From an uncultured Bacillota bacterium (GTDB taxonomy: Bacteria; Bacillota_I; Bacilli_A; RFN20; CAG-449): DNA of 19,478 nt. Made by a program: the position numbers and the translations under genes. Shown piece by piece: positions 6,209 to 14,647 of the stretch. The notes under the pieces are model-generated. The model saw only the letters and a program-made list of their open reading frames with translations. It made no database searches and was not told the origin of the DNA. The stretch's first letter is position 1. Each line of letters starts with the position of its first letter. Where the stretch lies: assembly GCA_902493275.1 (NCBI GenBank), contig CABUOQ010000033.1, forward strand, positions 1-19,478, in the 5' to 3' direction.

Positions 6209-7132
6209 TTATTTTTTTATTAAATTCAAATAATTAATAATCTCATTACTTGCTAAAGCACCATCGCCTGAAGCCACGACTATTTGTCTTAATGGCTTAT
6301 TGCTAACATCACCTGAAGCAAACAATCCTTCAATAGAAGTATGCAAGAGATTATCAACTTTTATAAATCCTTTCTCATCCAAAATATCTTTATTTAATAT
6401 AAAATCAGTGTTAGGAATTAAGCCTACATACTCAAATAAAGCCTCTACATCTAAGGTTAAGATAGAATCATCCTTAACTGACTTTAATACTATTTGTCTA
6501 AGTTTAGTATCTCCTTTACATTCAAGCAAATTGTATGATAACAACATTTCAACATTTGCTTGTGATTTTAAAATGTCGACATATTGTTTATTAGCTCTAA
6601 ATTCATCTCGACGATGAATCAAATATACTTTAGAAGCAATTGCTGAAAGATATATAGCTTCTTCTAAAGCTGAATTACCTCCGCCGATGACCGCCATAGG
6701 TTTATTTTTAAAAAGATTACCATCGCAAACAGCGCAAAAAGAAATCCCTTTATGAATAAATTTATTTTCATTGATTGCCGACAAAGTCTTATTTGTGCAT
6801 CCAGAACATACCAATACAGCTTTAAAATTATATGTTTCACTATCACTAACTAATTTAAAACTACCATCATTTATCTTTTCTAAAGATATAACCTTTTCAT
6901 ATGTTACTTCAATTTGATTAAAGTTAAGATCTTCTTGATATTTATTAGCTAAATCAACTCCACCTATATGTGTATAAGGAGGATAATTATCTACGTTTGC
7001 CGTTAAATTAACTTTTCCACCTATCATATATTCTTCGAACAGCACAAAATCAATTCCAGCCCTTTTTAAATATATTGCCGCAGTTATTCCCGAAGGTCCA
7101 CCACCAATAATGGCTACATCTTTATTTATCAT
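6209..7132 (-). CDS. trxB: Thioredoxin reductase (NADPH, FAD)
   Basis: Flavoenzyme that passes electrons from NADPH to thioredoxin, keeping cytosolic thiols reduced. The 307 residues show the expected order: FAD motif IIGGGPSGITAA (8-19), redox-active disulfide CAVC (133-136), NADPH-binding GGGNSA (150-155) and HRRDEFRA (173-180), and the FAD-closing segment GLFASGDVSNKPLRQIVVASGDGA near the C-terminus. The HRRD arginines mark an NADPH-type rather than ferredoxin-type enzyme. GGGAGA lies 8 bases before the ATG, within the end of the preceding phosphatase gene (11-base overlap). It is the last gene of uvrA-hprK-lgt-HAD-trxB, the same order as in Bacillus-type genomes. Confidence 0.96.
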   Translation of the reverse strand: MINKDVAIIGGGPSGITAAIYLKRAGIDFVLFEEYMIGGKVNLTANVDNYPPYTHIGGVDLANKYQEDLNFNQIEVTYEKVISLEKINDGSFKLVSDSETYNFKAVLVCSGCTNKTLSAINENKFIHKGISFCAVCDGNLFKNKPMAVIGGGNSALEEAIYLSAIASKVYLIHRRDEFRANKQYVDILKSQANVEMLLSYNLLECKGDTKLRQIVLKSVKDDSILTLDVEALFEYVGLIPNTDFILNKDILDEKGFIKVDNLLHTSIEGLFASGDVSNKPLRQIVVASGDGALASNEIINYLNLIKK

Positions 7133-7790
7133 TTAAATTTTCTCCCGTTATTTCTTTATACAATTGTTCATATGAATATAATAAAATGTCTGGTTTTAAA
7201 TATGCATTATCTCTACCTTTAGTCCAAGTTACTAATCCAGTAATAACTCTTGCACTTTGCCCCGCATAATAATCAGTATCATTATCGCCGATATATATCG
7301 CTTCATTTTTTGAACAATTAAAATGCTTCAAAACTTTATTAATTCCCTCTGGGTCTGGTTTAGGCTTTTTTACATCATCTAAAGTAACAATAAAATCAAA
7401 ATATTCATCAATTTTAAAATCACATAACAATCCCATTAAGGAATTTTTAAATCTAGAAGTTACAATAGCTAGTTTAAAGCCTTTATCTTTTAATTTAGAA
7501 AGCACTTCTTTACAATTAGGATATAATTTAGCATCTTCAAGATGATTTATCGCATAATTTCGATATGTTTGAAAAAGAGTATCAAAATCTTCTTTAAAAT
7601 ATTTAGGGAATATAGATGCTAAAGTAGGACCTAAAAAAGATATCTCTTCTTCTTTTGTCAATTTGTAGTTTGGTCGATATTTTTTAAAAACTTCATGATA
7701 TGAATTAATTACTAAGTTATCCGTATCTATCAAAGTTCCATCTACATCAAAAATAATTACTTTAGTTTTCTTTATCATCGAGAGATTCAT
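7122..7790 (-). CDS. HAD-superfamily phosphatase, PpaX-like
   Basis: A 222-residue cytosolic haloacid-dehalogenase hydrolase with all four motifs: FDVDGTL (Asp15 nucleophile, Asp17 acid), the Thr/Ser of VTSRFKN, the lysine in KKPKPDPEG, and the acidic GDNDTDYYAG. The cap inserted after motif I is helical, as in phosphoglycolate phosphatase and PpaX. In Bacillus ppaX lies directly after hprK and lgt and hydrolyses pyrophosphate formed by HPr dephosphorylation. The same position here makes that role likely, though the motifs alone cannot separate PPi from phosphoglycolate. The ATG at 7790 lies 29 bases inside lgt and has a weak site (AAAGTG). An alternative ATG at 7778 removes four residues and has no ribosome site. 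Confidence 0.88.
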   Translation of the reverse strand: MNLSMIKKTKVIIFDVDGTLIDTDNLVINSYHEVFKKYRPNYKLTKEEEISFLGPTLASIFPKYFKEDFDTLFQTYRNYAINHLEDAKLYPNCKEVLSKLKDKGFKLAIVTSRFKNSLMGLLCDFKIDEYFDFIVTLDDVKKPKPDPEGINKVLKHFNCSKNEAIYIGDNDTDYYAGQSARVITGLVTWTKGRDNAYLKPDILLYSYEQLYKEITGENLNDK

Positions 7791-8808
7791 CTACACTTTC
7801 ATTTGTTTTTTCTTCAGTTGTTTTTTCTTTTTTAACAATTTCTGAAATATTAACTGCCTTTTCTGCTGCTTCACTACCAGGAATTACATTAGTATCTAGA
7901 ATTGGTTTCTTTTTTATTTTATTACGATAAATATGACATAACACTATTCCAATACATCCTATAACTATCATAGCAATTGCCATATATTTAGAAGCATAAT
8001 TTCCCATTATGAAAGCTGAGTTACGAAGTGGTTCCATTATTGCTCTAACAATTCCATACCAGATTAAATATGCACACATCAAATCGCCATCTGCCAAAGA
8101 AACTTTATTATTAGTTTTCTTAGAAATCCACTTAAATAGTGTTGGAATTCCAAAAGCAATAATGAAGAAACCCGCTAAATTGATTACCCCTTCAATCAAA
8201 AATAAAGGTTGTACAACTTGTCCTTCTTCACATAAAAATACTCTCTCATCATTTATTGTTTTCCATCCGGTTATCCATCCACTATCTTTTTCAGCCACAT
8301 ATGTTATACGATCTTCAATGAAATTAGGTAGCCATGACCAATATTTATTACTTACACACTTACCATATACTTCTTGATTGAAAAAATTACCCCATCTTCC
8401 AATGCATTGAGCGACTGCGATAGTTGGAACAATACAATCAGTAGCTAATAAAACAGGTATGTTTGGTCTTCTAAGTATCATAAAGATTACTCCAGCAATT
8501 ACTCCACCGATAATGCCACCTTGTATTGCTAAACCACCTTCCCATATTGCAAATACTTTATAAAAAGGTTGCCCCGCAAACTCATTCCAGCTAGCAATGA
8601 CATACCAAATTCTCGCGCCCACTATTCCTGCTGGAAATGCAATGTAAAAAAGATTTTCAATCGCCTCCGGATCGAATCCTCGTTTTTTTAAAAACCATTG
8701 TGACAATTTATATGCACTTATTGCGCCTAATAATATACATATCGCATAAAAAGTTATTCTAAAACCCGCTATTGAAATACCATTACTAATCAAAAACATA
8801 ATCATCAT
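7762..8808 (-). CDS. lgt: Prolipoprotein diacylglyceryl transferase
   Basis: Inner-membrane enzyme that moves diacylglycerol from phosphatidylglycerol to the lipobox cysteine of prolipoproteins. Seven hydrophobic helices and the signature GRWGNFFNQEVYG (with Arg138) identify it, as does the late YGIVRAIMEPLR motif. Two oddities. The position of E. coli His103 in GGMSFHGG is Gln96 here (GGLAIQGG). The loop after the signature (about 150-190) is expanded, and a charged Lys/Glu/Asp-rich cytoplasmic tail follows residue 300, giving 348 residues against about 270-290 normally. Its ATG shares bases with the hprK TGA (ATGA), a standard coupled junction; a second ATG follows immediately at 8805. Confidence 0.95.
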   Translation of the reverse strand: MMIMFLISNGISIAGFRITFYAICILLGAISAYKLSQWFLKKRGFDPEAIENLFYIAFPAGIVGARIWYVIASWNEFAGQPFYKVFAIWEGGLAIQGGIIGGVIAGVIFMILRRPNIPVLLATDCIVPTIAVAQCIGRWGNFFNQEVYGKCVSNKYWSWLPNFIEDRITYVAEKDSGWITGWKTINDERVFLCEEGQVVQPLFLIEGVINLAGFFIIAFGIPTLFKWISKKTNNKVSLADGDLMCAYLIWYGIVRAIMEPLRNSAFIMGNYASKYMAIAMIVIGCIGIVLCHIYRNKIKKKPILDTNVIPGSEAAEKAVNISEIVKKEKTTEEKTNESVDESLDDKEN

Positions 8809-9746
8809 CTACTTTCTTTTCTTCTAAGTAATTCATTCATTCTATTTTCAAATTCAAAAGTTGAATCTATTCCATATTCTTTTAATTTTAAATTGGTAAC
8901 CGCCACTTCAATAATATCCGCCATTGAACGCGCTCCTGATACAGGAAGGTCCAAGTAAGGTATATTATGATTTAAAATATCTAGCACTTGCACTGAATTG
9001 CCAAGGCGATCATAATGATTTGTTTGTTTATAACTTGTCAAATTAATCGCGTAAGATATTTTAACATTCTTCAATAAAGAATTAATACCAAACATTCTTC
9101 CAACATCAATAATTCCTATCCCACGCACTTCCATAACTCCAGATAATAACTCTGGTGCTTCTCCATAAAGACTATCTCCAACAGCTGTAATATTAACTCG
9201 ATCATCCGCTATTAGTTTATGTCCTTTTTTTATCAATTCTAAAGTTGTCTCTGACTTTCCTATTCCCGATTCTCCTAAAATAAGCACTCCCATTGAGTAT
9301 ATTTCCATCAAAGAAGCGTGCAAACTGGTTCTTGGTGCTAATTCTTTTTGGAGATACGTAAACGTTTTAACATTTAATTCTGAAGTTGTCATTGGCGTTG
9401 AAAGAACAGGAAACTTCTTTTTATTAGCAATCTCTAATAATTCTTGAGGACATTCAAGATTACGGCAAATAACCACTGCTGGGCAAATATCATTAGTCAA
9501 GAAATCATAAGCCTCGATAAGAGCCGCATTATTTTCCCCCTGACTTTTTATAAACTCCATCTCTTTATTACCTATAATAACCATCCTAGTTTTATCTGTA
9601 GAATCAAAAAATCCGCAAAGTTCAAAACCAGGTCTATTGATAGACATTTCCGTTATTTTCTTTTTATCAAGAGCATCAAAGCCACTTAGAACTACTAATC
9701 CAAAGTGCCTAACATATTCACTAACAGTAATAAATCTTTCTTGCAT
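8805..9746 (-). CDS. hprK: HPr(Ser) kinase/phosphorylase
   Basis: Phosphorylates Ser46 of the PTS carrier HPr when glycolytic intermediates are high and dephosphorylates it otherwise, driving catabolite control. The 313 residues have the N-terminal regulatory domain, then the catalytic core: His143, Walker A GESGIGKS (158-165), IADD with Asp181 and Asp182, and the family signature EVRGIGIIDV (206-215). The segment usually written PVRPGRN reads PVSGARS (268-274), a divergence in a loop tied to phosphorylase function. AGAGG lies close to the ATG at 9746. It follows uvrA after 47 bases and overlaps lgt by 4 bases. The stop is TGA, one of the two that argue for the standard code. Confidence 0.96.
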   Translation of the reverse strand: MQERFITVSEYVRHFGLVVLSGFDALDKKKITEMSINRPGFELCGFFDSTDKTRMVIIGNKEMEFIKSQGENNAALIEAYDFLTNDICPAVVICRNLECPQELLEIANKKKFPVLSTPMTTSELNVKTFTYLQKELAPRTSLHASLMEIYSMGVLILGESGIGKSETTLELIKKGHKLIADDRVNITAVGDSLYGEAPELLSGVMEVRGIGIIDVGRMFGINSLLKNVKISYAINLTSYKQTNHYDRLGNSVQVLDILNHNIPYLDLPVSGARSMADIIEVAVTNLKLKEYGIDSTFEFENRMNELLRRKESR

Positions 9747-9793
9747 ATATTCCTCTTTTAAATATTATCAAAACTATATTAAATGTTCAATCA

Positions 9794-12637
9794 TTAACGA
9801 TTTTGTAATCTCGCTTTATCTCGAGCAAGAATTTTTCTTAAATAAACTCCCGTATATGAGTTTTCATTTTCACTAATTTCTTCCGGAGTTCCACTAGCGA
9901 CAACTTGTCCACCTCTTTCACCACCATCAGGACCTAAATCTATAATATAATCAGCGCATTTAATCATATCTAAATTATGTTCAATTACCACAATAGAATT
10001 ACCTTCTGAAACAATTGTTTTTAATACTCCTAATAAACATTTAACATCTTCAATATGTAATCCTGTTGTTGGCTCATCAAGAATATATAATGTTTTACCA
10101 GTCGATCGTTTGGCTAACTCATAAGCTAGTTTAACTCTTTGGGCTTCACCACCTGATAAAGTAGTAGATGATTGACCCAGCTTTATATAACCCAATCCTA
10201 CATCGCATAAGGTTTTAATTTTTCGGTAAATATTAGGAATATTTTTGAAAAATTCACTGGCGTCTTCGCATGTCATATCCAAAATATCATAAATATTTTT
10301 TCCTTTATATGTGACAGTTAAAGTTTCATCATTATATCTTCTACCATGGCATTCCTCACAAACCACATAAACATCTGGGAAAAAGGCCATTGAAATTCTC
10401 TTGACACCATCACCTTCACACGCTTCACATCTTCCGCCTTTAACATTAAAAGAAAATCTTGATTTTAAGTATCCTTTAGCGCGTGCTTCTTTAGTTGAAG
10501 CAAATAAATCTCTTATATCATCAAAAACACCAATATATGTCGCAGGATTAGAACGAGGTGTCTTGCCAATTGGATCTTGTGAAATATTAATAACCTTATC
10601 AATATTCTCTAATCCTTTAATCGAACTAACTTTACCAGCTTCTAATTTTCCTTTTGACAAAGAATTATAGACATTTTTATAGAGTACTTCTGTAATTAAT
10701 GATGATTTTCCTGAGCCTGATACACCTGTGACACAAACAAAACATCCTAATGGAATTTTAACATTTATCTTTTTTAAATTGTTGCACTCTGCACCTTGAA
10801 TAGTAATATATTTACCATTACCTTTATTTCTAAATGATGAAAAAGGAATAAACTTCTTTCCACTTAAATATTGTCCTGTTAAAGAAGATGGATTATTCAT
10901 CACGTCTTGAGGGGTGCCTGCAGCAACTATATACCCACCATGAATTCCTGCGCCAGGGCCAATATCAACTAAATAATCTGCATTTAGCATCGTATCTTCA
11001 TCATGTTCAACGACAATAAGAGTATTACCAATATCTCTCATTTCTTTTAAAGAAGCAATTAATTTATCATTATCTTTTTGATGTAAACCAATTGATGGTT
11101 CATCTAAAACATATAAAACGCCTGTTAATTTTGAACCAATTTGAGTGGCTAAACGAATTCTTTGAGCTTCACCACCTGATAAAGTCATAGCCATACGCGC
11201 TAGTGAAAGATAATCCAAGCCAACATCGAGTAAAAATTGTATTCTATTTTTTATCTCTTGAAGAACTAAATGCGCTATCGTTTCTTGTTCTTCTGAAAGT
11301 TTTAAATTTGCTAAGAATTCTTTTAAATCCTTTAAAGACAAACAACAAATTTCATAAATATTTAATCCACCTACTCTAACAGCCAAAGCTTTATCATTCA
11401 ACCTTGCCCCTTTGCAAGTTGTGCATTGTCTATCTCTCATATAGTTTTCAAACCATTCACGTTTAAAAGCCGATTCAGTAGAACGATATAAGCGATCTAT
11501 TTTAGTTTTAATTCCTTCAAAGCCAACTCTATTCATAACATTTCCAGAATTGGATACTATTTGATACTTTACAGCTTCACCAGTTCCAAAAAGTAAAATA
11601 TTTTTTTGTTGTCGTGTTAAATTTTTATAAGGAATATCTCTTGGAATCGCATAATAATCACATAAATATTTAAACTCTTGCCATTCAATATTGTTACCTT
11701 CTACTTGATTTTTAAAATATGCAACGGCTCCTTGATTAATACTTAGTTCTTCATTAGGTATTAATAAATCCTCCGCCACTTCACGCTTTATGCCTAACCC
11801 TAAACAATCTGGACATGCACCTAAAGGATTATTAAATGAAAATAATCTTGGCTCTAAAGGAGGAACTGAAAATCCACAATATTTACATGAGGAATGTTCA
11901 GAGAAAAATATTTCCTCTTTTTCATCTTTGATATAAACATATCCATCTGCTACATCAAGAGCAGTTTCTAATGAATCATATATTCTTGAAGAAGAATCTT
12001 CTTTTAAAATCAAACGATCAACGATTATATCTATATTATGTTTTTTGTTTTTTTCAAGTGATGGAATATCACTATAACGATACATTTCACCATCCACTCT
12101 AAATCTTTCAAATCCTTTAGCATGAAATTTCTCTAGCACATCTTTTTGTGTTCCTTTTTCATTGACCACTAAAGGAGCAATAATCATTATTTTACTTCCT
12201 AATGGTTTTTCAAGAATACGATCAACCATTTGTTTTACTGTAAATTTAACAATCGGTTCATTATGATTAGGACAATAAGGAATACCAATACGAGCATATA
12301 GTAATCTTAAATAATCATATATCTCTGTAACTGTTCCTACTGTAGATCGGGGATTATGTGATGTTGTTTTTTGGTCAATTGAAATTGCAGGCGATAATCC
12401 ATCTATCGAATCAACATCTGGTTTTTCCGTTCCACCTAAAAATTGTCTAGCATAGCTAGATAACGATTCCATATATCTTCTTTCGCCTTCATTATAAATA
12501 GTATCAAAGGCTAATGTCGATTTTCCAGACCCAGATACACCTGTAAAAACAACTAACTTATTTTTAGGAATTTCTAAATCGACATTTTTAAGATTATTTT
12601 CGCGTGCGCCTTTTATAACAATTTTATTAACATCCAT
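9794..12637 (-). CDS. uvrA: UvrABC excinuclease subunit A
   Basis: Damage-recognition ATPase of nucleotide excision repair; it loads UvrB at lesions. The 947 residues contain two ABC ATPase modules: Walker A GVSGSGKST near 33-41 and GVSGSGKSS near 635, each with an LSGGEAQR signature (about 484 and 826). Zinc-binding cysteines are present in CKYC...CPDC (about 249-280) and CEAC...CEEC (about 733-763). These are the usual UvrA features at the usual length. AGGAGA lies 11 bases before the ATG. uvrB, normally the immediate partner, is not upstream; the next gene is a divergent membrane protein, so uvrB must lie elsewhere. I saw no Bacillus-type LexA box before the gene. First gene of the five-gene operon. 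Confidence 0.98.
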   Translation of the reverse strand: MDVNKIVIKGARENNLKNVDLEIPKNKLVVFTGVSGSGKSTLAFDTIYNEGERRYMESLSSYARQFLGGTEKPDVDSIDGLSPAISIDQKTTSHNPRSTVGTVTEIYDYLRLLYARIGIPYCPNHNEPIVKFTVKQMVDRILEKPLGSKIMIIAPLVVNEKGTQKDVLEKFHAKGFERFRVDGEMYRYSDIPSLEKNKKHNIDIIVDRLILKEDSSSRIYDSLETALDVADGYVYIKDEKEEIFFSEHSSCKYCGFSVPPLEPRLFSFNNPLGACPDCLGLGIKREVAEDLLIPNEELSINQGAVAYFKNQVEGNNIEWQEFKYLCDYYAIPRDIPYKNLTRQQKNILLFGTGEAVKYQIVSNSGNVMNRVGFEGIKTKIDRLYRSTESAFKREWFENYMRDRQCTTCKGARLNDKALAVRVGGLNIYEICCLSLKDLKEFLANLKLSEEQETIAHLVLQEIKNRIQFLLDVGLDYLSLARMAMTLSGGEAQRIRLATQIGSKLTGVLYVLDEPSIGLHQKDNDKLIASLKEMRDIGNTLIVVEHDEDTMLNADYLVDIGPGAGIHGGYIVAAGTPQDVMNNPSSLTGQYLSGKKFIPFSSFRNKGNGKYITIQGAECNNLKKINVKIPLGCFVCVTGVSGSGKSSLITEVLYKNVYNSLSKGKLEAGKVSSIKGLENIDKVINISQDPIGKTPRSNPATYIGVFDDIRDLFASTKEARAKGYLKSRFSFNVKGGRCEACEGDGVKRISMAFFPDVYVVCEECHGRRYNDETLTVTYKGKNIYDILDMTCEDASEFFKNIPNIYRKIKTLCDVGLGYIKLGQSSTTLSGGEAQRVKLAYELAKRSTGKTLYILDEPTTGLHIEDVKCLLGVLKTIVSEGNSIVVIEHNLDMIKCADYIIDLGPDGGERGGQVVASGTPEEISENENSYTGVYLRKILARDKARLQNR

Positions 12638-12662
12638 CTTTTCAAAAATCTCCTATGTTTAT

Positions 12663-12693
12663 TTTACACTCTTTTATAGTTTTTCACTATAAT
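12663..12693 (+). promoter_or_regulatory. Probable promoter of the DUF308/cation-exporter pair
   Basis: Plus strand: TTTACA (12663-12668), 19-base spacer, perfect TATAAT (12688-12693). The -10 forms part of an inverted repeat, TTATAGT (12674-12680) with ACTATAA (12686-12692), which might serve as an operator. This is the shared uvrA upstream region; no convincing uvrA promoter was resolved in it. Confidence 0.45.
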
Positions 12694-12770
12694 TTTAAAG
12701 GTTTAGCTTCTAATTTATATTTGATTTATACATGTTAGATAATTATAATAGATACAAGGAGAGAAGAACA

Positions 12771-13292
12771 ATGGAAGAAGAAGTTAAAAGAAAAAATTTA
12801 ATAGAAGGATTAGTCTATGGATTAATTGGAATTGCTATGGGAATTTTATTTTTGGTTATTCCTGGAGATAAACTATTAAAAGTTTTATTCATAATTATTG
12901 GTATATTAGTCATCGTCTTTAACATTTTTCCTTTTATTGATTCAATAAAGAATTTAAAATATAAAACTCAAATTGCCACTTCGCAATTTATATCTTCAAT
13001 TATTAGAATCATAATTGGTATATTATTAATCTTCTTTCAAGGGTTATTAACTATTGTTGTTGGTATACTAATGCTACTATTTACTATAATTGATATCTGC
13101 CTAGCTAAAGATTATTGGTTTCAAGAATTAAGAAATCAATTACCAGCGATAATCGTTTCAATATTATTATTAACCCTAGGATTAGATGGAATTATTAATA
13201 CTGTATTGCTTATCTTCGGTTGTGTTTTTATAACTCTATCAGTTGCAATTATCATTCTTGCAATTATAAAATATTTTAAAGAGAAAAATTAA
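12771..13292 (+). CDS. DUF308/HdeD-like integral membrane protein
   Basis: A 173-residue protein that is nearly all membrane: about six hydrophobic helices after a short charged N-terminus (MEEEVKRKN), with the Gly-Ile-rich paired-helix pattern (GLIGIAMGILFLVIPG, later GILLIFFQG) of the DUF308/HdeD group. Function is unknown; E. coli HdeD is linked to acid resistance, which need not apply here. An ATG at 12732 lies in frame upstream, but the ATG at 12771 has a strong AAGGAG site 8 bases before it and was chosen. It is followed after 3 bases by the cation exporter gene, so the two are co-transcribed and may act together. Confidence 0.75.
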   Translation: MEEEVKRKNLIEGLVYGLIGIAMGILFLVIPGDKLLKVLFIIIGILVIVFNIFPFIDSIKNLKYKTQIATSQFISSIIRIIIGILLIFFQGLLTIVVGILMLLFTIIDICLAKDYWFQELRNQLPAIIVSILLLTLGLDGIINTVLLIFGCVFITLSVAIIILAIIKYFKEKN

Positions 13293-13295
13293 TAT

Positions 13296-14489
13296 ATGAC
13301 TAAACTATTTATTAAATTATTTATTAAAGACTATAAAAATATTCAAGATGCAAATGTGAGAAGGAAATACGGTAATCTTGCCTCAATTGTTGGAATTATA
13401 AGCAATATTTTTATTTGTCTATTTAAGTTAATTGTTGGATTAATTTTTGGTTTAATTTCTTTAGTCGCTGATGGCTTTAACAATTTAACTGATGCTTCAA
13501 GTTCAATAATTTCTTTAATTGGCTTTAAATTATCATCTAAACCTGCTGATAAAGATCATCCATATGGACATGCTAGAATTGAATATATTGCCGGATTTAT
13601 CGTTTCTATTATTGTAGTGGTATTAGGTATTCAATTAATTGTCCAATCTGTAACTGATATTATCAATAATTTTAATCAACCATTTGAAAAATTAAATAAC
13701 ACTTTCTTTATAATCACCATCGTGGTTTTATGCATATCTATTTTAGCTAAAATATTTCAAGGTTTATTTTATCATAATATTGGTAAAATTATATCATCTA
13801 AAACATTGCAAGCTACCGCGATTGATTCTAGAAACGATGTTATATCCACTAGTGTTGTTCTTATTGGTATTATTATTTCTCAAATATTTAACTTCTATAT
13901 TGATGGATATCTAGGTCTCGCAGTTGGCTTATTCATTTGCTATTCTGGAATTAAATTAATTAAAGAAACATCAGACCCATTAATAAGTGAAACCCCAGAC
14001 AAAGAATTAGTCAAAAATTTGATTTCCAAAGTAAAATCATACCCTGACATTTTAGGTATTCACGATCTACAAATCCACGCTTATGGTCCTTCAACTTATT
14101 TTGCAACCATGCATGTCGAAGTGGATGCTAGTAAAAATATTCTTGAGACTCACGATTTAATTGATAATATTGAAAAAGAATGTCAAAAAGAATTTAATGT
14201 ATTAACTACTCTACATATGGATCCAGTTATTGTAAATGATCCATTTACATCACAAATGAAATCTATCATTATTCCTCTAGTCATGCAAAATGATTGCATC
14301 TTAAGTGTCCACGATTTTCGTATCGTAAAAGGACCTACTCATATCAATATTGTATTTGATGTAATTGTAAAACAAGAAACTAAAAAAACTGATGCAACTG
14401 TCAAAGAAGAAATCGAACAAAGTATTGTTGCTCTTGATTCAAAATACATTCCTGTCATCACTATTGATCATGACTTCACTCAATATTAA
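13296..14489 (+). CDS. Cation diffusion facilitator exporter, manganese-type site, two C-terminal domains
   Basis: Proton-coupled divalent-metal exporter of the CDF family. Six helices lie in residues about 28-225. Aligned on the PAD-x-x-H-x-x-GH segment (83-92) shared with FieF, the helix-2 site is Asn62-x-x-x-Asp66 and the helix-5 site is Asp177-x-x-x-Asp181. That Asn-Asp/Asp-Asp set is characteristic of manganese CDFs (MntE/MneP type); zinc and iron members have His in helix 5. The cytoplasmic domain begins at about 250 (ILGIHDLQIHAYGP...TTLHMDPV), and a second similar unit follows at about 332-393 (ILSVHDFRIVKGP...VITIDHDF). This gives 397 residues against about 300 for FieF. It begins 3 bases after the DUF308 gene with no strong ribosome site of its own. 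Confidence 0.9.
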   Translation: MTKLFIKLFIKDYKNIQDANVRRKYGNLASIVGIISNIFICLFKLIVGLIFGLISLVADGFNNLTDASSSIISLIGFKLSSKPADKDHPYGHARIEYIAGFIVSIIVVVLGIQLIVQSVTDIINNFNQPFEKLNNTFFIITIVVLCISILAKIFQGLFYHNIGKIISSKTLQATAIDSRNDVISTSVVLIGIIISQIFNFYIDGYLGLAVGLFICYSGIKLIKETSDPLISETPDKELVKNLISKVKSYPDILGIHDLQIHAYGPSTYFATMHVEVDASKNILETHDLIDNIEKECQKEFNVLTTLHMDPVIVNDPFTSQMKSIIIPLVMQNDCILSVHDFRIVKGPTHINIVFDVIVKQETKKTDATVKEEIEQSIVALDSKYIPVITIDHDFTQY

Positions 14490-14516
14490 AATATATTTAA
14501 TTAATATTTAAGATTT

Positions 14517-14549
14517 AAAAAAGTAGTCGTCTTTTTGACTACTTTTTTT
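14517..14549. terminator. Terminator after the cation exporter gene, likely bidirectional
   Basis: AAAAAAGTAGTC (14517-14528), loop GTCTTTTT, GACTACTTTTTT (14537-14548). The core stem is GTAGTC/GACTAC with A-run and T-run arms, so it can terminate from either side. It lies 28 bases after the exporter stop. Confidence 0.85.
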
Positions 14550-14594
14550 ATACAAAAGATTCTAACTCTATAAAATTAAAAATTATTTGATTAT

Positions 14595-14627
14595 AAAAAA
14601 ATCCCTAAGTTATAAGCCTAGGGATTT
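14595..14627 (-). terminator. Terminator of nifJ
   Basis: Minus strand: AAATCCCTA (14627-14619), an 11-base loop, TAGGGATTT (14607-14599), then TTTT (14598-14595). The 9-bp stem contains three G-C pairs. It begins 21 bases after the nifJ stop. Confidence 0.85.
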
Positions 14628-14647
14628 AATTGTTTTAATAATATTAA

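Noticed and set aside
8805..8808. Genetic code 4 (TGA read as Trp), as in Mycoplasma
   Set aside because: hprK stops at TGA within an ATGA junction with lgt, and whiA also stops at TGA. The tryptophans checked, such as Trp10 of triosephosphate isomerase, use TGG.
12732..12770. Upstream ATG for the DUF308 protein
   Set aside because: No ribosome site precedes it, while a strong AAGGAG lies 8 bases before the ATG at 12771.
12638..12770. LexA (SOS) box before uvrA
   Set aside because: No CGAAC...GTTCG-type sequence is present between uvrA and the divergent gene.
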